DNA of 62,463 nt. Source: Candidatus Aminicenantota bacterium. Lineage in GTDB: Bacteria; Acidobacteriota; Aminicenantia; UBA2199. Within the stretch, counting starts at the first letter, position 1. The number at the start of each line of letters is the position of its first letter. The notes beneath the pieces were generated by a model. It searched no databases. It saw nothing but the letters and a program-made list of their open reading frames with translations, and had not been told where the DNA came from. Of this stretch, positions 17,560 to 26,237 are shown piece after piece. The stretch is from contig WVZO01000065.1 of the NCBI GenBank assembly GCA_011772425.1, forward strand, positions 37,036-99,498. The letters are read 5' to 3'. Both the position numbers and the translations under genes were made by a program.

Positions 17560-18014
17560 CTATACTTCATCGGACAATAAAAAATCCATGATGTTCATCC
17601 GCTTGATACCTTCATAATCTCCACCCAGGATCGTGTCCATACTTAACACATACTTGGGATAATTATCCTTGACCTGGGTTAAAGGAGTAAATTCCCTCTC
17701 AATGGTCTCTTTGGTCGCCAATAAGTATGCAACCTGGAGGTAAATCCGCCTGCCCTCCTTCTCGGCAATGAAATCGATTTCCCTCTCGTCAAATTTTCCA
17801 ATATATACAGCATAATTCTTCCGTTTCAATTCTAAAAAAACAAGATTTTCCAGCAGCTTATGTCATACCGCTGCGTTTTGTATGCAGAGAATGTTTCCAG
17901 GAAATAACCGATGTATTTGTATACCGTATCGACGCCAAAATTTAACCTCTGGGATTTAAGATAAAAAGTTTCTTGTATAGAAGAAACTTTACCAGAAATC
18001 ACAAAAAGTTTCAA
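17560..18014 (-). pseudogene. Remnant of a DUF4143-type AAA ATPase
   Basis: The minus strand carries two pieces of the C-terminal region of the 'ATP-binding protein, DUF4143' family. The upstream piece reads LNFGVDTVYKYIGYFLETF..TQRYDIS. After a shift and a gap of about 30 residues (near 17860) the downstream piece reads LENLVFLELKRKNYAVYIGKF, then EREIDFIAEKEGRRIYLQVAYL and ends DFLLSDEV. The nuclease-like E/D-x-DF motif remains. The whole N-terminal AAA domain (about 250 residues) is missing. The gene is therefore dead, in an island filled with tandem arrays. Confidence 0.75.
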
Positions 18015-18167
18015 GTATAAAAGAAACTTTTATGAGGGAAGGGGACAAAGGGAGGTTACCTATTGCTGAAATCCTGCCATTTTGTTTGGGATTTGGAATT
18101 TCCCGGACAAGCCAGGTCCTTTTTGGGTTCGACTTGTCCGGGTTGGGTGTCAGCTAAAGAAATCATC

Positions 18168-18690
18168 GATGATGTAAGCCTGCATCGTCAATTTTCCACC
18201 CGGATTATTGACAATGTAACGCTGCATTGTCATTTTTTCACCCGGATTATCGACGATGTAACACCGCATCGTCGATTTTTCATCCGTTTTATTGACAATG
18301 TAAGCCTACATCGTCAATTTTCCACCTGGATTATTGACGATGTAACGCTGCATCGTCGATTTTCTGCCCAGATTATTGACAATCGGACCTCCGACCGTCG
18401 TTCCGCCAACTGGATTAATGACAATCGGACGCCCGATTGTCGTTCCGCCGGTCGGATTAATGACAATCGGACGCCAGATTGACATTCCGCCGGGTGGATT
18501 TTTGACAATCAGACCTCCGATCGTCTTTCCGCCATCTGGATTAATGACAATCGGACGCCCGATTGTCGTTTCGCCGCCTGGATTAATGGCAATCGGACGC
18601 CAGATTGTCATTGTTTCGGTTGGATTTTTAACGATCGAAGTTCCTTTTGTGGCTGCGACGGTTGGTAAAATGACAATCAACTGGGAAGGG
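18168..18690 (+). repeat. 42-bp tandem array with hairpin units
   Basis: Units begin at 18168, 18210, 18252, 18294, 18336, 18378, 18420, 18462, 18504, 18546, 18588, 18630 and 18672: twelve full repeats with no insertion or deletion. Each unit starts with an inverted repeat and continues with a CCGGATTATT or CTGGATTAAT spacer. The arms co-vary: GACGATG/CATCGTC, GACAATG/CATTGTC and GACAATCGG/CCGATTGTC. Both strands stay open as 14-residue repeats (for example GGTTIGRPIVINP on the minus strand), but no start site supports a gene. The two unit subfamilies change over at about 18378. Confidence 0.9.
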
Positions 18691-18739
18691 AAACAGTTAA
18701 GAAGGAAGCGGTCAAATGTTGGTGCCAGGAAATCATGAT

Positions 18740-18850
18740 GCGGAACCTCACCCGGAGACGTATGAAAAAGGGGAAACTACAGATTACGCAGATTTTTTTA
18801 TTTTTTCTTCGTGTACCTTCGTGTAACTTCGTGGCTAAAACTAGAATTTC
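18740..18850 (+). repeat. Fragments of dispersed repeats (family P2 half-copy and CTTCGTG)
   Basis: CACCCGGAGACGTATGAAAAA and GGGGAAACTACAGATTACGC match the left end of family P2 (full hairpins at 46.7 and 56.3 kb), but the returning arm is missing. A CTTCGTGTACCTTCGTG-type repeat follows directly. Confidence 0.6.
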
Positions 18851-18916
18851 TTTTTTTTCTTTGTGTTACTTCGCGGCTATTTTCATAGTAGGGTAAAATC
18901 CTTATGGGAATATGGT

Positions 18917-19050
18917 TTCAGGGGCGTGGGAAAGGGATCAGGAAGCCGTAGGAACGGATTGTCAACACGTAGGAATATGAATATCAGGCCGTAGGAAGAT
19001 GGAGGTCGGGGTGTAGGAAAAGGGTCAGGAACCCGTAGGAAAGGGGCGCT
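18917..19050 (+). repeat. 21/22-bp degenerate tandem array
   Basis: CGTAGGAA cores at about 18925, 18947, 18968, 18990, 19012 and 19034 (spacing 21-22 bp), often followed by TCAGGAA. From here to 19197 the DNA is low-complexity (CTTTCT/CTCAACCTCTCAACC) with no gene. Confidence 0.6.
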
Positions 19051-19197
19051 TTTTAGAAAGCGGTCAACAAATCTCTCTTTTCTTCTTCGCTTCACCGTTT
19101 TTTCATTTCTCTCAACCTCTCAACCTCTCACCTTCCGACCGTCTGCCCTCTGACTGTCTGACTTTCTTATCTCCTCTTCGCCTGAAAAGAACGCACG

Positions 19198-19414
19198 TTG
19201 TTCTCATCAAACAACGGTATAGTCACCATTTCCAATCATACAAATCGCCCGAAAACTTCATCAATAAATGGTTTTCAGGGTTTCAAAAAATCACTGGAAA
19301 TCAAAAAAATGGCCGAGTGGTGACTAAAAGGTGACTACCGGAATTTTTTCGCCCTTCAAATTGTTGAAAATAAACAAAAAATCTCGATTTACGCCTCTTG
19401 TTTGATGAGAACAA
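19198..19414. repeat. 17-bp inverted repeats flanking a 183-bp core
   Basis: TTGTTCTCATCAAACAA at 19198-19214 and its exact reverse complement at 19398-19414. Inside, GGTATAGTCACC and GGTGACTACCG add a second imperfect inverted pair. A segment (TGACTAAAAGGTGACTACCG plus an AT-rich tail) is echoed as TGTCCAAAAAGTGTCCGGTA at about 19510-19570, so the region looks partly duplicated. No coding frame is convincing between 19050 and 19579. Confidence 0.55.
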
Positions 19415-19579
19415 TCACCTACCGCAAAACCCTTTAATGAAGAGCCTTTTCAATTAAACATTTTGGGATTTTACCGGCAAATCAAAAACACTCAAAATGC
19501 CCCAAAGGTGTCCAAAAAGTGTCCGGTAGAAATTTTTTGAATATCGATTTGTTTAAAATTAACAAAACACCAAACTGCT

Positions 19580-21772
19580 TTATTGTTTCGATTTCAAAAA
19601 CTTCGGCTCGATCCTGACAATGATATTCTTTTTGCTTACCTTACCATCTTTATCTGTCTCAATGAACACAAAATGGTAATACCCAACAAATCCCGGTCCA
19701 GGCTGCCAATAAAACTTACTGGTTTTATTATCGAGAGTTGAACCTATTGGCAAAGGTCTGAGTTGATTTCCAACTATCGTGTAACCTTCGATTAATTGAG
19801 ATTCATTTGAAAGTTCAACTTCTATAAGTTCCAATTCTTTTATTTTGATATTGAAGATACTGCTTTCATCAATATTCACGACTCTATATTGACAATCCTC
19901 TCTAAAACCTTTTTTAATTTTTATAGGCTCCCAATCAATAATTGGAATTTCTGAAATTTGAAATAACTGATAGTATTTCTTCTTATTACCTTCCATTTTA
20001 GAATATGCAACTTGCATTCCTGACATAGGACTTCCAGTATTTTGAATTGTAAAATATCTACTGCCGATTCCATCTGTATTACTGCCGCTATCCGTGACTG
20101 TCCACTGGATTGTATGTACACCATTTTCATATTGCGTTGTATCTAAATAGAAATATCCAACAGCCCCGTCACTATTGGCATAACCAGGAAATAAAGTGGC
20201 AATATCAGGCCTATAAATATTATAGGTGGGATGACCAATATTAATGCCGTCAACCCAAACATTGATTGTTGAACCATCTGTTGGAATACTGTTTGGCTGT
20301 GGTGTTAATACCCATCCCCAGTTTATAAAACTGCTGCCTGTGGCAATACCTCCCTGAGTTGGTGTATCAATAGCTCCAAAAGGTTCTACTGCATTTGCAT
20401 TGTCACAGTGGATGGTTTTGGTTCCTAACGTGGTGGTTTTGCCAACAACATCGGTAACAACAGCATGGATCACAAAGGTGCCGTTACCGCTGTTGGGTAA
20501 GAAGTTGGTCAGCATCATATAACCCCAACCCGCTTTTGTATTATTGGGATAACTAGGATATGCATCAGCCACATCCGGCCGCGCCCCCTCCACAAATACA
20601 CCGTCACCGATATATACCAGGGTGTTCCCTTGCTTTCTATATATTTTCACGCTGTCAATACCGTAGTCATCCAACGCCCACCCGGTAACCGGGATGCTGC
20701 TGTATACGGTTGAGCCATGAATTGGCGTGTCAAAGGAACCGAAGGGCGGGTCTTTTTCTTCAAGTAAACCAGTTGTTGCAGAAGCTTCTTCACTGTACTC
20801 ACTTACAACCGTGTTATCATTGTAATAATGCGGATTGGTTTGAGTTTTTACCACAAAGTAATATATCATTCCTGAATTTAAACCAGTCACATCATAGTAA
20901 TTTGCGTATGTGTATTTAGAGGTTGTCATTCCAGAATATGTCCATGGACCTCCTGAAGTAATACTGTAATAAACCTTATAACCTCCTGGACTCCAGTTAA
21001 ATGTAATAGGAGTCCAAGAAACTCTTATTGAAGAGCTAGAAATAGCAGCGGCAGATATATTTGTTGGGGCAATGGTTTGGGTGTCTTCCCAGCCAGGATC
21101 TTTTCTGTTTAAAAATGTTCGTAAGGTATCATCATTGGTATAAAGAGCATTATAACTAATATCAGTTGTGTCCAAATTTGTTAGATTTGTTAAACTGTTG
21201 GGTATACTGCCGATCAGTTGGTTGCCATCGAGATCAAGCCAGCTAAGATTTATAAGGTTGCCCAGTTCTGAGGGAATATTGCCAGTCAGTTGGTTGCCAC
21301 TGAGAATAAGCCGGCTAAGTAATGTCAGATTGCCCAGTTCCGAAGGAATACTGCCGGTCAGTTGGTTGTCCCAGAGATAGAGCCAGCTAAGATTTATAAG
21401 GTTGCCCAGTTCTGAAGGGATATTGCCGGTCAATTTGTTATCCCACAACCAAATATCTTGCAAATTACTGAGATTTCCCAATTCTGGAGGAATACTGCCA
21501 GTTAAATTGTTTTCAACCATACCGATTTTTTTGACATGATTTTCTGACACCATAATCCCATACCATGAATCTTCTGTTCCCGGCATGGCAAAACCATCGG
21601 TATGCAAAGGTGGCATTTTCCATTCGCTATTGTTAGTCCAGTTGTCACCGTTTGTGTTATTGTAAAGGGAAATTAAGGCTGCCCGTTCTTGAGTTGGAAT
21701 AGCTCCAGAAACAAGGTTTGAAGAAAGAATTAACACTAGAAAAAATACAATCAAAAATACCTTTTTATTCAT
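19580..21772 (-). CDS. Secreted LRR / fibronectin III / Ig-like protein
   Basis: A 730-residue exported protein. Start at ATG 21772 (AGGAG 7 nt upstream, signal peptide MNKKVFLIVFFLVLILSSNL); a longer frame to 21880 would bury the signal. After ALISLYNNTNGDNWTNNSEW, an LRR N-cap, come five to six plant-type leucine-rich repeats (LTGSIPSELGNLTLLSRL type). Next are a fibronectin-III domain (about 235-335) and two Ig-like modules opening with PPFGSFDTPIHGSTV and EPFGAIDTPTQGG, then a C-terminal beta-rich domain. The LRR units at 21240-21480 are nearly identical at DNA level, showing recent repeat expansion. Adhesion or surface recognition is inferred. No cell-wall or sorting anchor is seen. Confidence 0.85.
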   Translation of the reverse strand: MNKKVFLIVFFLVLILSSNLVSGAIPTQERAALISLYNNTNGDNWTNNSEWKMPPLHTDGFAMPGTEDSWYGIMVSENHVKKIGMVENNLTGSIPPELGNLSNLQDIWLWDNKLTGNIPSELGNLINLSWLYLWDNQLTGSIPSELGNLTLLSRLILSGNQLTGNIPSELGNLINLSWLDLDGNQLIGSIPNSLTNLTNLDTTDISYNALYTNDDTLRTFLNRKDPGWEDTQTIAPTNISAAAISSSSIRVSWTPITFNWSPGGYKVYYSITSGGPWTYSGMTTSKYTYANYYDVTGLNSGMIYYFVVKTQTNPHYYNDNTVVSEYSEEASATTGLLEEKDPPFGSFDTPIHGSTVYSSIPVTGWALDDYGIDSVKIYRKQGNTLVYIGDGVFVEGARPDVADAYPSYPNNTKAGWGYMMLTNFLPNSGNGTFVIHAVVTDVVGKTTTLGTKTIHCDNANAVEPFGAIDTPTQGGIATGSSFINWGWVLTPQPNSIPTDGSTINVWVDGINIGHPTYNIYRPDIATLFPGYANSDGAVGYFYLDTTQYENGVHTIQWTVTDSGSNTDGIGSRYFTIQNTGSPMSGMQVAYSKMEGNKKKYYQLFQISEIPIIDWEPIKIKKGFREDCQYRVVNIDESSIFNIKIKELELIEVELSNESQLIEGYTIVGNQLRPLPIGSTLDNKTSKFYWQPGPGFVGYYHFVFIETDKDGKVSKKNIIVRIEPKFLKSKQ

Positions 21773-21800
21773 TCTAACACTCCTAATAGGATTCAAAATT

Positions 21801-21829
21801 ATTGTATCGTGAAGAGTAACTTTTTGCAA
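21801..21829 (-). promoter_or_regulatory. Promoter of the LRR protein gene
   Basis: Reading on the minus strand: TTGCAA (21829-21824), exactly 17 bp, TACAAT (21806-21801), 29 bp before the start codon. The remaining 21830-22073 shows no gene. Confidence 0.55.
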
Positions 21830-22073
21830 TAGTAATCTGTTTAATCTGTTCGGTTTACTTCTTTCATTATTCAAAATCAATCCGACTGTCTTGAATGCAT
21901 CCTGGAAACTCGTTTACTCCCGTGCCCCTTTCATCACCACCTCCCAAGTAAAAGCTCTGTATTGTCAAATTCCTATTTACAAAAATAATTTACCTGGCAC
22001 TATTCTCCACATCCTCCATTTGAATCCTGTTAGCCCATGGAGGAAAAATCCCCGGGCAAAAAATCGCCACCTT

Positions 22074-22427
22074 TTAGAAAGTCAATACGTTTGTGGCTTC
22101 GACGATCCATTGGGCAAATTCTTTCATATTGCTAAGTTCTACCCCTTCGATAAATTCTAAACCGGCAATCCCTCGTGCTTCCGAACAACCACCACAGGCT
22201 TTAACTTTCCCATTTTTTTTGATCACAGCTTTCAACATTCGCTCGATGTTATAAAAGCCGTTGGGGGTTTTTTGTCCTGGTATAGCGCATCCCACACCAT
22301 CAGCAAGTAAAAAAATGTGTACGTCCACATCGTCATGCTCTTTTTGAAGAGATAAGGCAATTCTTAATGCATTGTATGCTTTCTCAGAGCCATAAGGCGC
22401 ATCATTGATAACTATTAAAATATTCAT
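22074..22427 (-). CDS. DsrE-family protein
   Basis: A 117-residue protein. Start at ATG 22427 (GGAG 8 nt upstream); the longer frame adds unconserved residues. The fold is recognisable from MNILIVINDAPYGSEKAYNA, LRIALSLQKE, VHIFLLADGV and the C-terminal ELSNMKEFAQWIVEATNVLTF. The family (DsrE/DsrF/TusD) relays sulfur or acts in oxidative sulfur metabolism. The conserved cysteine region here is KACGGCSEARG, with C78-x-x-C81. It is a single gene divergent from the LytS kinase; a functional partner is not visible. Confidence 0.82.
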   Translation of the reverse strand: MNILIVINDAPYGSEKAYNALRIALSLQKEHDDVDVHIFLLADGVGCAIPGQKTPNGFYNIERMLKAVIKKNGKVKACGGCSEARGIAGLEFIEGVELSNMKEFAQWIVEATNVLTF

Positions 22428-22750
22428 CCTATTATCTCCATTGAAAAAGTCATTATATCTCAATTAACTCTATTTTTCTACCCTGGACTAAAACCAGTAG
22501 AAAACGGGACAGGCGAATTTTCACTCCGATGTCTATACTCATTTTTTGACCCTCTGCATCAATTTTAATACCTTTCGCATCATTTCTACTGTATTGATTC
22601 TCTTTTTATATTATACTTCATATTAGTATATTCCTTTTATAACCGATGCTTCTGATATTTTACTTCTTATGGCTGCCGGGCAAAAGAAGGAGAGGCGGAA
22701 GCTTATTGAATTTAAGATGCTTTTTTTATAAAATAGTCTGAAGGCAGCGC
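22428..22750. other. Intergenic region between divergent genes
   Basis: 323 bp of AT-rich DNA between the DsrE gene and the LytS-type kinase. TTTTTATATTATACTT and TAGTATATTCC stretches near 22600-22640 could hold -10 elements, but no well-spaced -35 was found. No gene or clear hairpin. Confidence 0.4.
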
Positions 22751-23878
22751 ATGAAAAATAAAAATACGATTGTGAAAAAATGGTGGCAGCAGTTATGGTT
22801 TAGAATCATTCTCATTTTTCTGGGTATTGGCCTGGTGGCGCTGCTGGCTTCTATGCAAATGTCAGGCCAGGCCTGCCTCTTCGAGAAAAGGGAAATACGC
22901 TATCCTCATTTTCTCCCCATTAACTTGCTTTATTTCTTGTGCTGGGGGATTTTGTTCCCCGTCATTCAAAAATTGTGCCATTTTATTTCAAAACGAGTCA
23001 ACAAATGGTTTTTAATGGTACTTTTGCACATCGGTCTGGGGATTTTAATTTCTTTGCTTCACCTGCTGATCTTTTCTGTCCTGATCCACGTGGGAATAGT
23101 GATAAACCTGGTTACACTACCAGGCAGATACGATCTTTACACACTGGCTTACCGCTGGATGAACTCTAATATTTATATATATATTGCCATTGCTGGTTTT
23201 TTGCATTTTTTCTATTTTTATCGTCAGCATCGCGAAAAAGCACTGAAAACATCGCAACTGGAAACCCAGATGGTTCAGATTCAATTGCAGAGTTTAAAAA
23301 GTCAGTTGCATCCGCATTTTCTTTTTAATGCTCTTAATACGATTAGTGCCTATGTCAAGAAAAACCCTGATATCGCTATTAAAATGACCGCCCGTTTGAG
23401 CGATCTACTGCGATTAACAATGGATACCAAAACCCACCTGGAAATTTCTTTAGAAGAAGAATTGAAAATAGTCAGTAACTACCTGGAGATTGAGAAATTA
23501 CGTTTTGCCGACCGCTTGCAGGTGAAAACGGATATTGCCCCGGATACCGGGGATGCTCTTGTCCCTGCCATGCTGCTGCAGCCCCTGGCGGAAAATGCTG
23601 TCCGTCACGGGATTTCTAAGAAAATAGATAAAGGCTGCATTACTATTTTATCCCAAAGACGAAACGAAAAATTGGAATTGATGGTGCAGGATGATGGACC
23701 AGGTATGAAAGAAAACGCAGTTGAAGAAAGTATGTCCAGGGGAATCGGGTTAAAAAACATCCGGGAAAGACTTAAGAGACTCTATGGAGACAAATCCTTA
23801 ATGACCATAGATAGTAGAGAAAACCAGGGTTTCATGGTTAAAGTCACTATTCCCTTTAGGAAGTCTGAAACAATATAA
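22751..23878 (+). CDS. LytS/YehU-type sensor histidine kinase
   Basis: A 375-residue kinase of the His_kinase (PF06580) class. Four hydrophobic segments lie in residues 15-155, followed by a coiled linker and the phospho-acceptor box QLHPHFLFNALNTISAY (H189 in PHF). The ATPase part has LLQPLAENAVRHGI (N box), VQDDGPGM (G1) and SRGIGLKNIRERL (G2). The response regulator follows 22 bp later, so this is a two-gene operon. Stimulus unknown; this type often senses envelope state or nutrients. Confidence 0.9.
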   Translation: MKNKNTIVKKWWQQLWFRIILIFLGIGLVALLASMQMSGQACLFEKREIRYPHFLPINLLYFLCWGILFPVIQKLCHFISKRVNKWFLMVLLHIGLGILISLLHLLIFSVLIHVGIVINLVTLPGRYDLYTLAYRWMNSNIYIYIAIAGFLHFFYFYRQHREKALKTSQLETQMVQIQLQSLKSQLHPHFLFNALNTISAYVKKNPDIAIKMTARLSDLLRLTMDTKTHLEISLEEELKIVSNYLEIEKLRFADRLQVKTDIAPDTGDALVPAMLLQPLAENAVRHGISKKIDKGCITILSQRRNEKLELMVQDDGPGMKENAVEESMSRGIGLKNIRERLKRLYGDKSLMTIDSRENQGFMVKVTIPFRKSETI

Positions 23879-23900
23879 GGCGGAACAGAGGAGTATAATT

Positions 23901-24656
23901 TTGTACAAAGTAGTAATCATCGATGATGAACCCATGGCGCGTGAGAGGATTCGTGATCTCTTAAACGGCGAAATAGACATGGAGATTGCCGGTGAATGCC
24001 GCAATGGGTATGAAGCGGTTTCTGCCATAAACGAAAAAAAACCCGATCTCATTTTTTTGGATGTGCAGATGCCTGGAATGGATGGTTTTGAAGTGCTTTC
24101 TGAAATCGATAAGGAAAACTTACCAGAAATTATCTTTGTCACTGCTTATGACAAATATACACTCCAGGCTTTTTCCGCTCATGCCCTGGATTATCTTCTT
24201 AAACCTTTTGACGATGAACGATTTAAGGAAGCATTGAGTTATGCCAGGACCCGAATGGAGCAAAAGAACTCGACTCAAACTCCCCCTTCATCTTTGGTAT
24301 CCTTTATAAAAAAAATGGAAAAGGAGGAAAAATATCTAAAGCGCATCCAGGTTAAATTGAACCAGAGGATTTTCTTGGTAAATGTTAATGATATTGATAG
24401 TTTCGAAGCAGATGGTTGTTATGTACGCATCCGCAAAGGTGATTCCTGTTACCTGCTGCGGGAAACATTGAGCAAACTCGAAAAGAAACTAAACCCTCAG
24501 AAGTTTGTACGTGTTCACCGTTCAACTATTGTAAATATTGATTCCATTACCGAACTGCAGCATTGGTCGCAGTACGAATGGATCGCCCTGATGAAAAACG
24601 GCAGCAAATATGTAATCAGCCGAAATTACCGGGAAAAATTAAAAAACATTTTGTAA
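23901..24656 (+). CDS. LytTR-family response regulator
   Basis: A 251-residue regulator with a TTG start (GAGGAG about 7 nt upstream). The receiver domain has D8/D9 acidic residues, phospho-acceptor D54 in LIFLDVQMPG, FVTAYD and LLKPFDD. The LytTR DNA-binding domain (about 145-250) has IRVKLNQRIFLVNVNDID, DGCYVRI and FVRVHRSTIVNI motifs. Paired with the kinase upstream. A hairpin of element-H type follows the stop by 23 bp and may terminate the transcript. Confidence 0.92.
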   Translation: MYKVVIIDDEPMARERIRDLLNGEIDMEIAGECRNGYEAVSAINEKKPDLIFLDVQMPGMDGFEVLSEIDKENLPEIIFVTAYDKYTLQAFSAHALDYLLKPFDDERFKEALSYARTRMEQKNSTQTPPSSLVSFIKKMEKEEKYLKRIQVKLNQRIFLVNVNDIDSFEADGCYVRIRKGDSCYLLRETLSKLEKKLNPQKFVRVHRSTIVNIDSITELQHWSQYEWIALMKNGSKYVISRNYREKLKNIL

Positions 24657-25065
24657 TTACCTTCGGTGCCTCCGGCGGCCCGCTTTTTTGTAAAAAAGCG
24701 GGGCAAAAAACTTTTCATACATGGTCAGCCCGTGTTAAATGGCTTCTACCATTGTACCCCATTGGTGCCGCCTTACTTCTTTTCTGCCTGCTTGCCAACT
24801 GCCAACTGTCTTCGTGCCCCCCTGGACCCGTGAAGCATCCGCAAAACTTTTTATAAGAGAAAAGGAAAGTTTAAGGTTTCCCCAAACGTTTGAAGCAACA
24901 GCACTCTTTTCGATTCATATCAATTGCAGAAGAGTTCTCCCGGCTGGGCTTCTATGGCCCGTGACGCTATGCGCCTCGCCGAGGGGTCAGGTAAGGAAAC
25001 CTTTAGATGGCGCGTATGCGCCTTCTGCGGCTCGTGACGCTATGCGCCCCGCCGGGGGGTTGACA
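24657..25065 (-). repeat. Rearranged, inverted copy of family H plus its upstream block
   Basis: Read on the minus strand from 25065: a GAGCCGCAGAAGGCGCATAC, GCGCCATCTAAAGG and TTCCTTACC block, then TTGCTTCAAACGTTTGGGG, TATAAAAAGTTTTGCGGATG and GGGTCCAGGGGG, in the same order as 32.27-32.46 kb. It is then interrupted by an AGTTGGC heptamer fragment and other DNA, before ending in the H1-like hairpin. H2 and H3 are absent. GCGCATAGCGTCACG occurs twice, flanking the block (about 24959 and 25032). No gene is present. Confidence 0.65.
24679..24702. terminator. Terminator-like hairpin after the LytTR gene
   Basis: CCCGCTTTTTT (24679-24689) pairs perfectly with AAAAAAGCGGG (24692-24702) across a 2-nt gap. 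The context (CCTCCGGCGGCC before it, GGCAAAAAACTTTTCATAC after it) is the reverse complement of the H1 part of element family H. Confidence 0.5.
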
Positions 25066-25125
25066 TAATTTTTTAAATCAGTAAACTGTAATCCTGTAAT
25101 AAATAAAAATAAAGGAGAAGCGGTA

Positions 25126-25521
25126 ATGTTTTTAGCAGGCCTTAACGACGAACAAAAGAAAGCTTTTTTAGCCATCGCCATGAAGATTATCGGTGCGGAT
25201 GGGCGTCTGGATCCGAGGGAGCGACAAATGATCGAAGCCATGCGCTATGAAATGGGACTTTTCCAGGAAACCGATCTTCCCCACGGCTCCATCGAGGAAT
25301 TGGCCGCTCCGTTTGATACCCGCCGGTCACAAGCCATCGTTTTGATGGAAGGCATTGCATTGGCCTATGCAGACAAGGATTTCTCAGGTGAAGAACAAAA
25401 AATACTACGGGCCCTGGCACTTATTTTTGGAATCTCTGAGGAAGATGCCACTGAAATGGAAAACTGGGTGCTGGAATTTAACAAACTCCAAAAGAAAGCA
25501 GAAGAGATATTTTCCAGGTAG
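25126..25521 (+). CDS. TerB-like (DjlA N-terminal fold) protein
   Basis: A 131-residue all-helical acidic protein. AFLAIAMKIIGADGRLDPRE and ALAYADKDFSGEEQ give the two 'ADGxxxxxE' turns typical of the TerB/TerB_C superfamily, which can bind metal at the acidic loop. The family is linked to tellurite resistance and to chaperone-type functions, but it is widespread as single genes. GGAG precedes the ATG by about 8 nt. The methyltransferase gene follows after 50 bp and may be cotranscribed. Confidence 0.78.
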   Translation: MFLAGLNDEQKKAFLAIAMKIIGADGRLDPRERQMIEAMRYEMGLFQETDLPHGSIEELAAPFDTRRSQAIVLMEGIALAYADKDFSGEEQKILRALALIFGISEEDATEMENWVLEFNKLQKKAEEIFSR

Positions 25522-25571
25522 GAAGAACCTGTGCCTTGCACCTAACTTCCAAAACCTTTGGTGGATCAGTC

Positions 25572-26234
25572 ATGGACGAAGATTTACAAACACGGATTGA
25601 TAATGCCTATAGGCAAATAAGGAAAATTTACCGTAAAAAAGGGGTGCTGTATTCTTTTTATACTTTTTATCGCCTGCTTACCTGCCCCATCAAAGGGATT
25701 TTTCATTTGATCCCTGAAGGGAAAAATTATATTGACGTGGGATGTGGGTATGGATTCATATCCCTGTGGACAGCCCTGGTCTTCCCGGAGGCCCGGGTCA
25801 TTGGCATGGATGTTGTCCAATCCCGGATCGAATTTGCCAGCCATATGGCCGCCGCTGAAAAAATTGAAAATCTTACCTTCCTGGCAAAAGATATCACCAG
25901 GGAGGCCATTGAACACTCGTCCTATGAAATTATTTTATTGATTGATCTTTTTCATCATGTTGCTTTTGAGAATCAGCTGTCCTTTCTCTGGCAGTGCATC
26001 GATAAAACGCCCAAAGGAGGGTATATCGTATTTAAAGACATCGACCGCAAGCCCTGGTGGAAATTCCGGGTCAATTATATCCAAGATTTTTTATTTACCG
26101 GGGAGAAGACCTACTGCCGGGACAAAGATGAATATATGGAATTTTTCCAAAAGAATGGATTTGAAGCGGAATATTTTGATTTAAAGAAAGGGTATCCTTA
26201 TTCTCACTACCTGATCCGGGCAAGGAAATTATAG
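25572..26234 (+). CDS. Class I SAM-dependent methyltransferase
   Basis: A 220-residue enzyme; start at ATG 25572 (GGTGGA 6 nt upstream). Motif I YIDVGCGYGFISLW, motif II-like RVIGMDVVQSRIEFA, then AKDIT and LIDLFHHV (post-motif I and motif IV positions). The substrate cannot be told from the sequence. A basic, helical N-terminus (RKIYRKKGVLYSFYTFYRLL) suggests membrane or lipid association. Only 3 bp separate it from the radical SAM gene, so a common pathway is likely: perhaps a lipid or polyketide-like product, as inferred from the GT2-SDR-GMC genes that follow. Confidence 0.82.
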   Translation: MDEDLQTRIDNAYRQIRKIYRKKGVLYSFYTFYRLLTCPIKGIFHLIPEGKNYIDVGCGYGFISLWTALVFPEARVIGMDVVQSRIEFASHMAAAEKIENLTFLAKDITREAIEHSSYEIILLIDLFHHVAFENQLSFLWQCIDKTPKGGYIVFKDIDRKPWWKFRVNYIQDFLFTGEKTYCRDKDEYMEFFQKNGFEAEYFDLKKGYPYSHYLIRARKL

Positions 26235-26237
26235 AAA

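Noticed and set aside
18168-18690. CRISPR array
   Set aside because: Units are contiguous 42-bp repeats without unique spacers, the repeats diverge gradually, and no cas gene is near.
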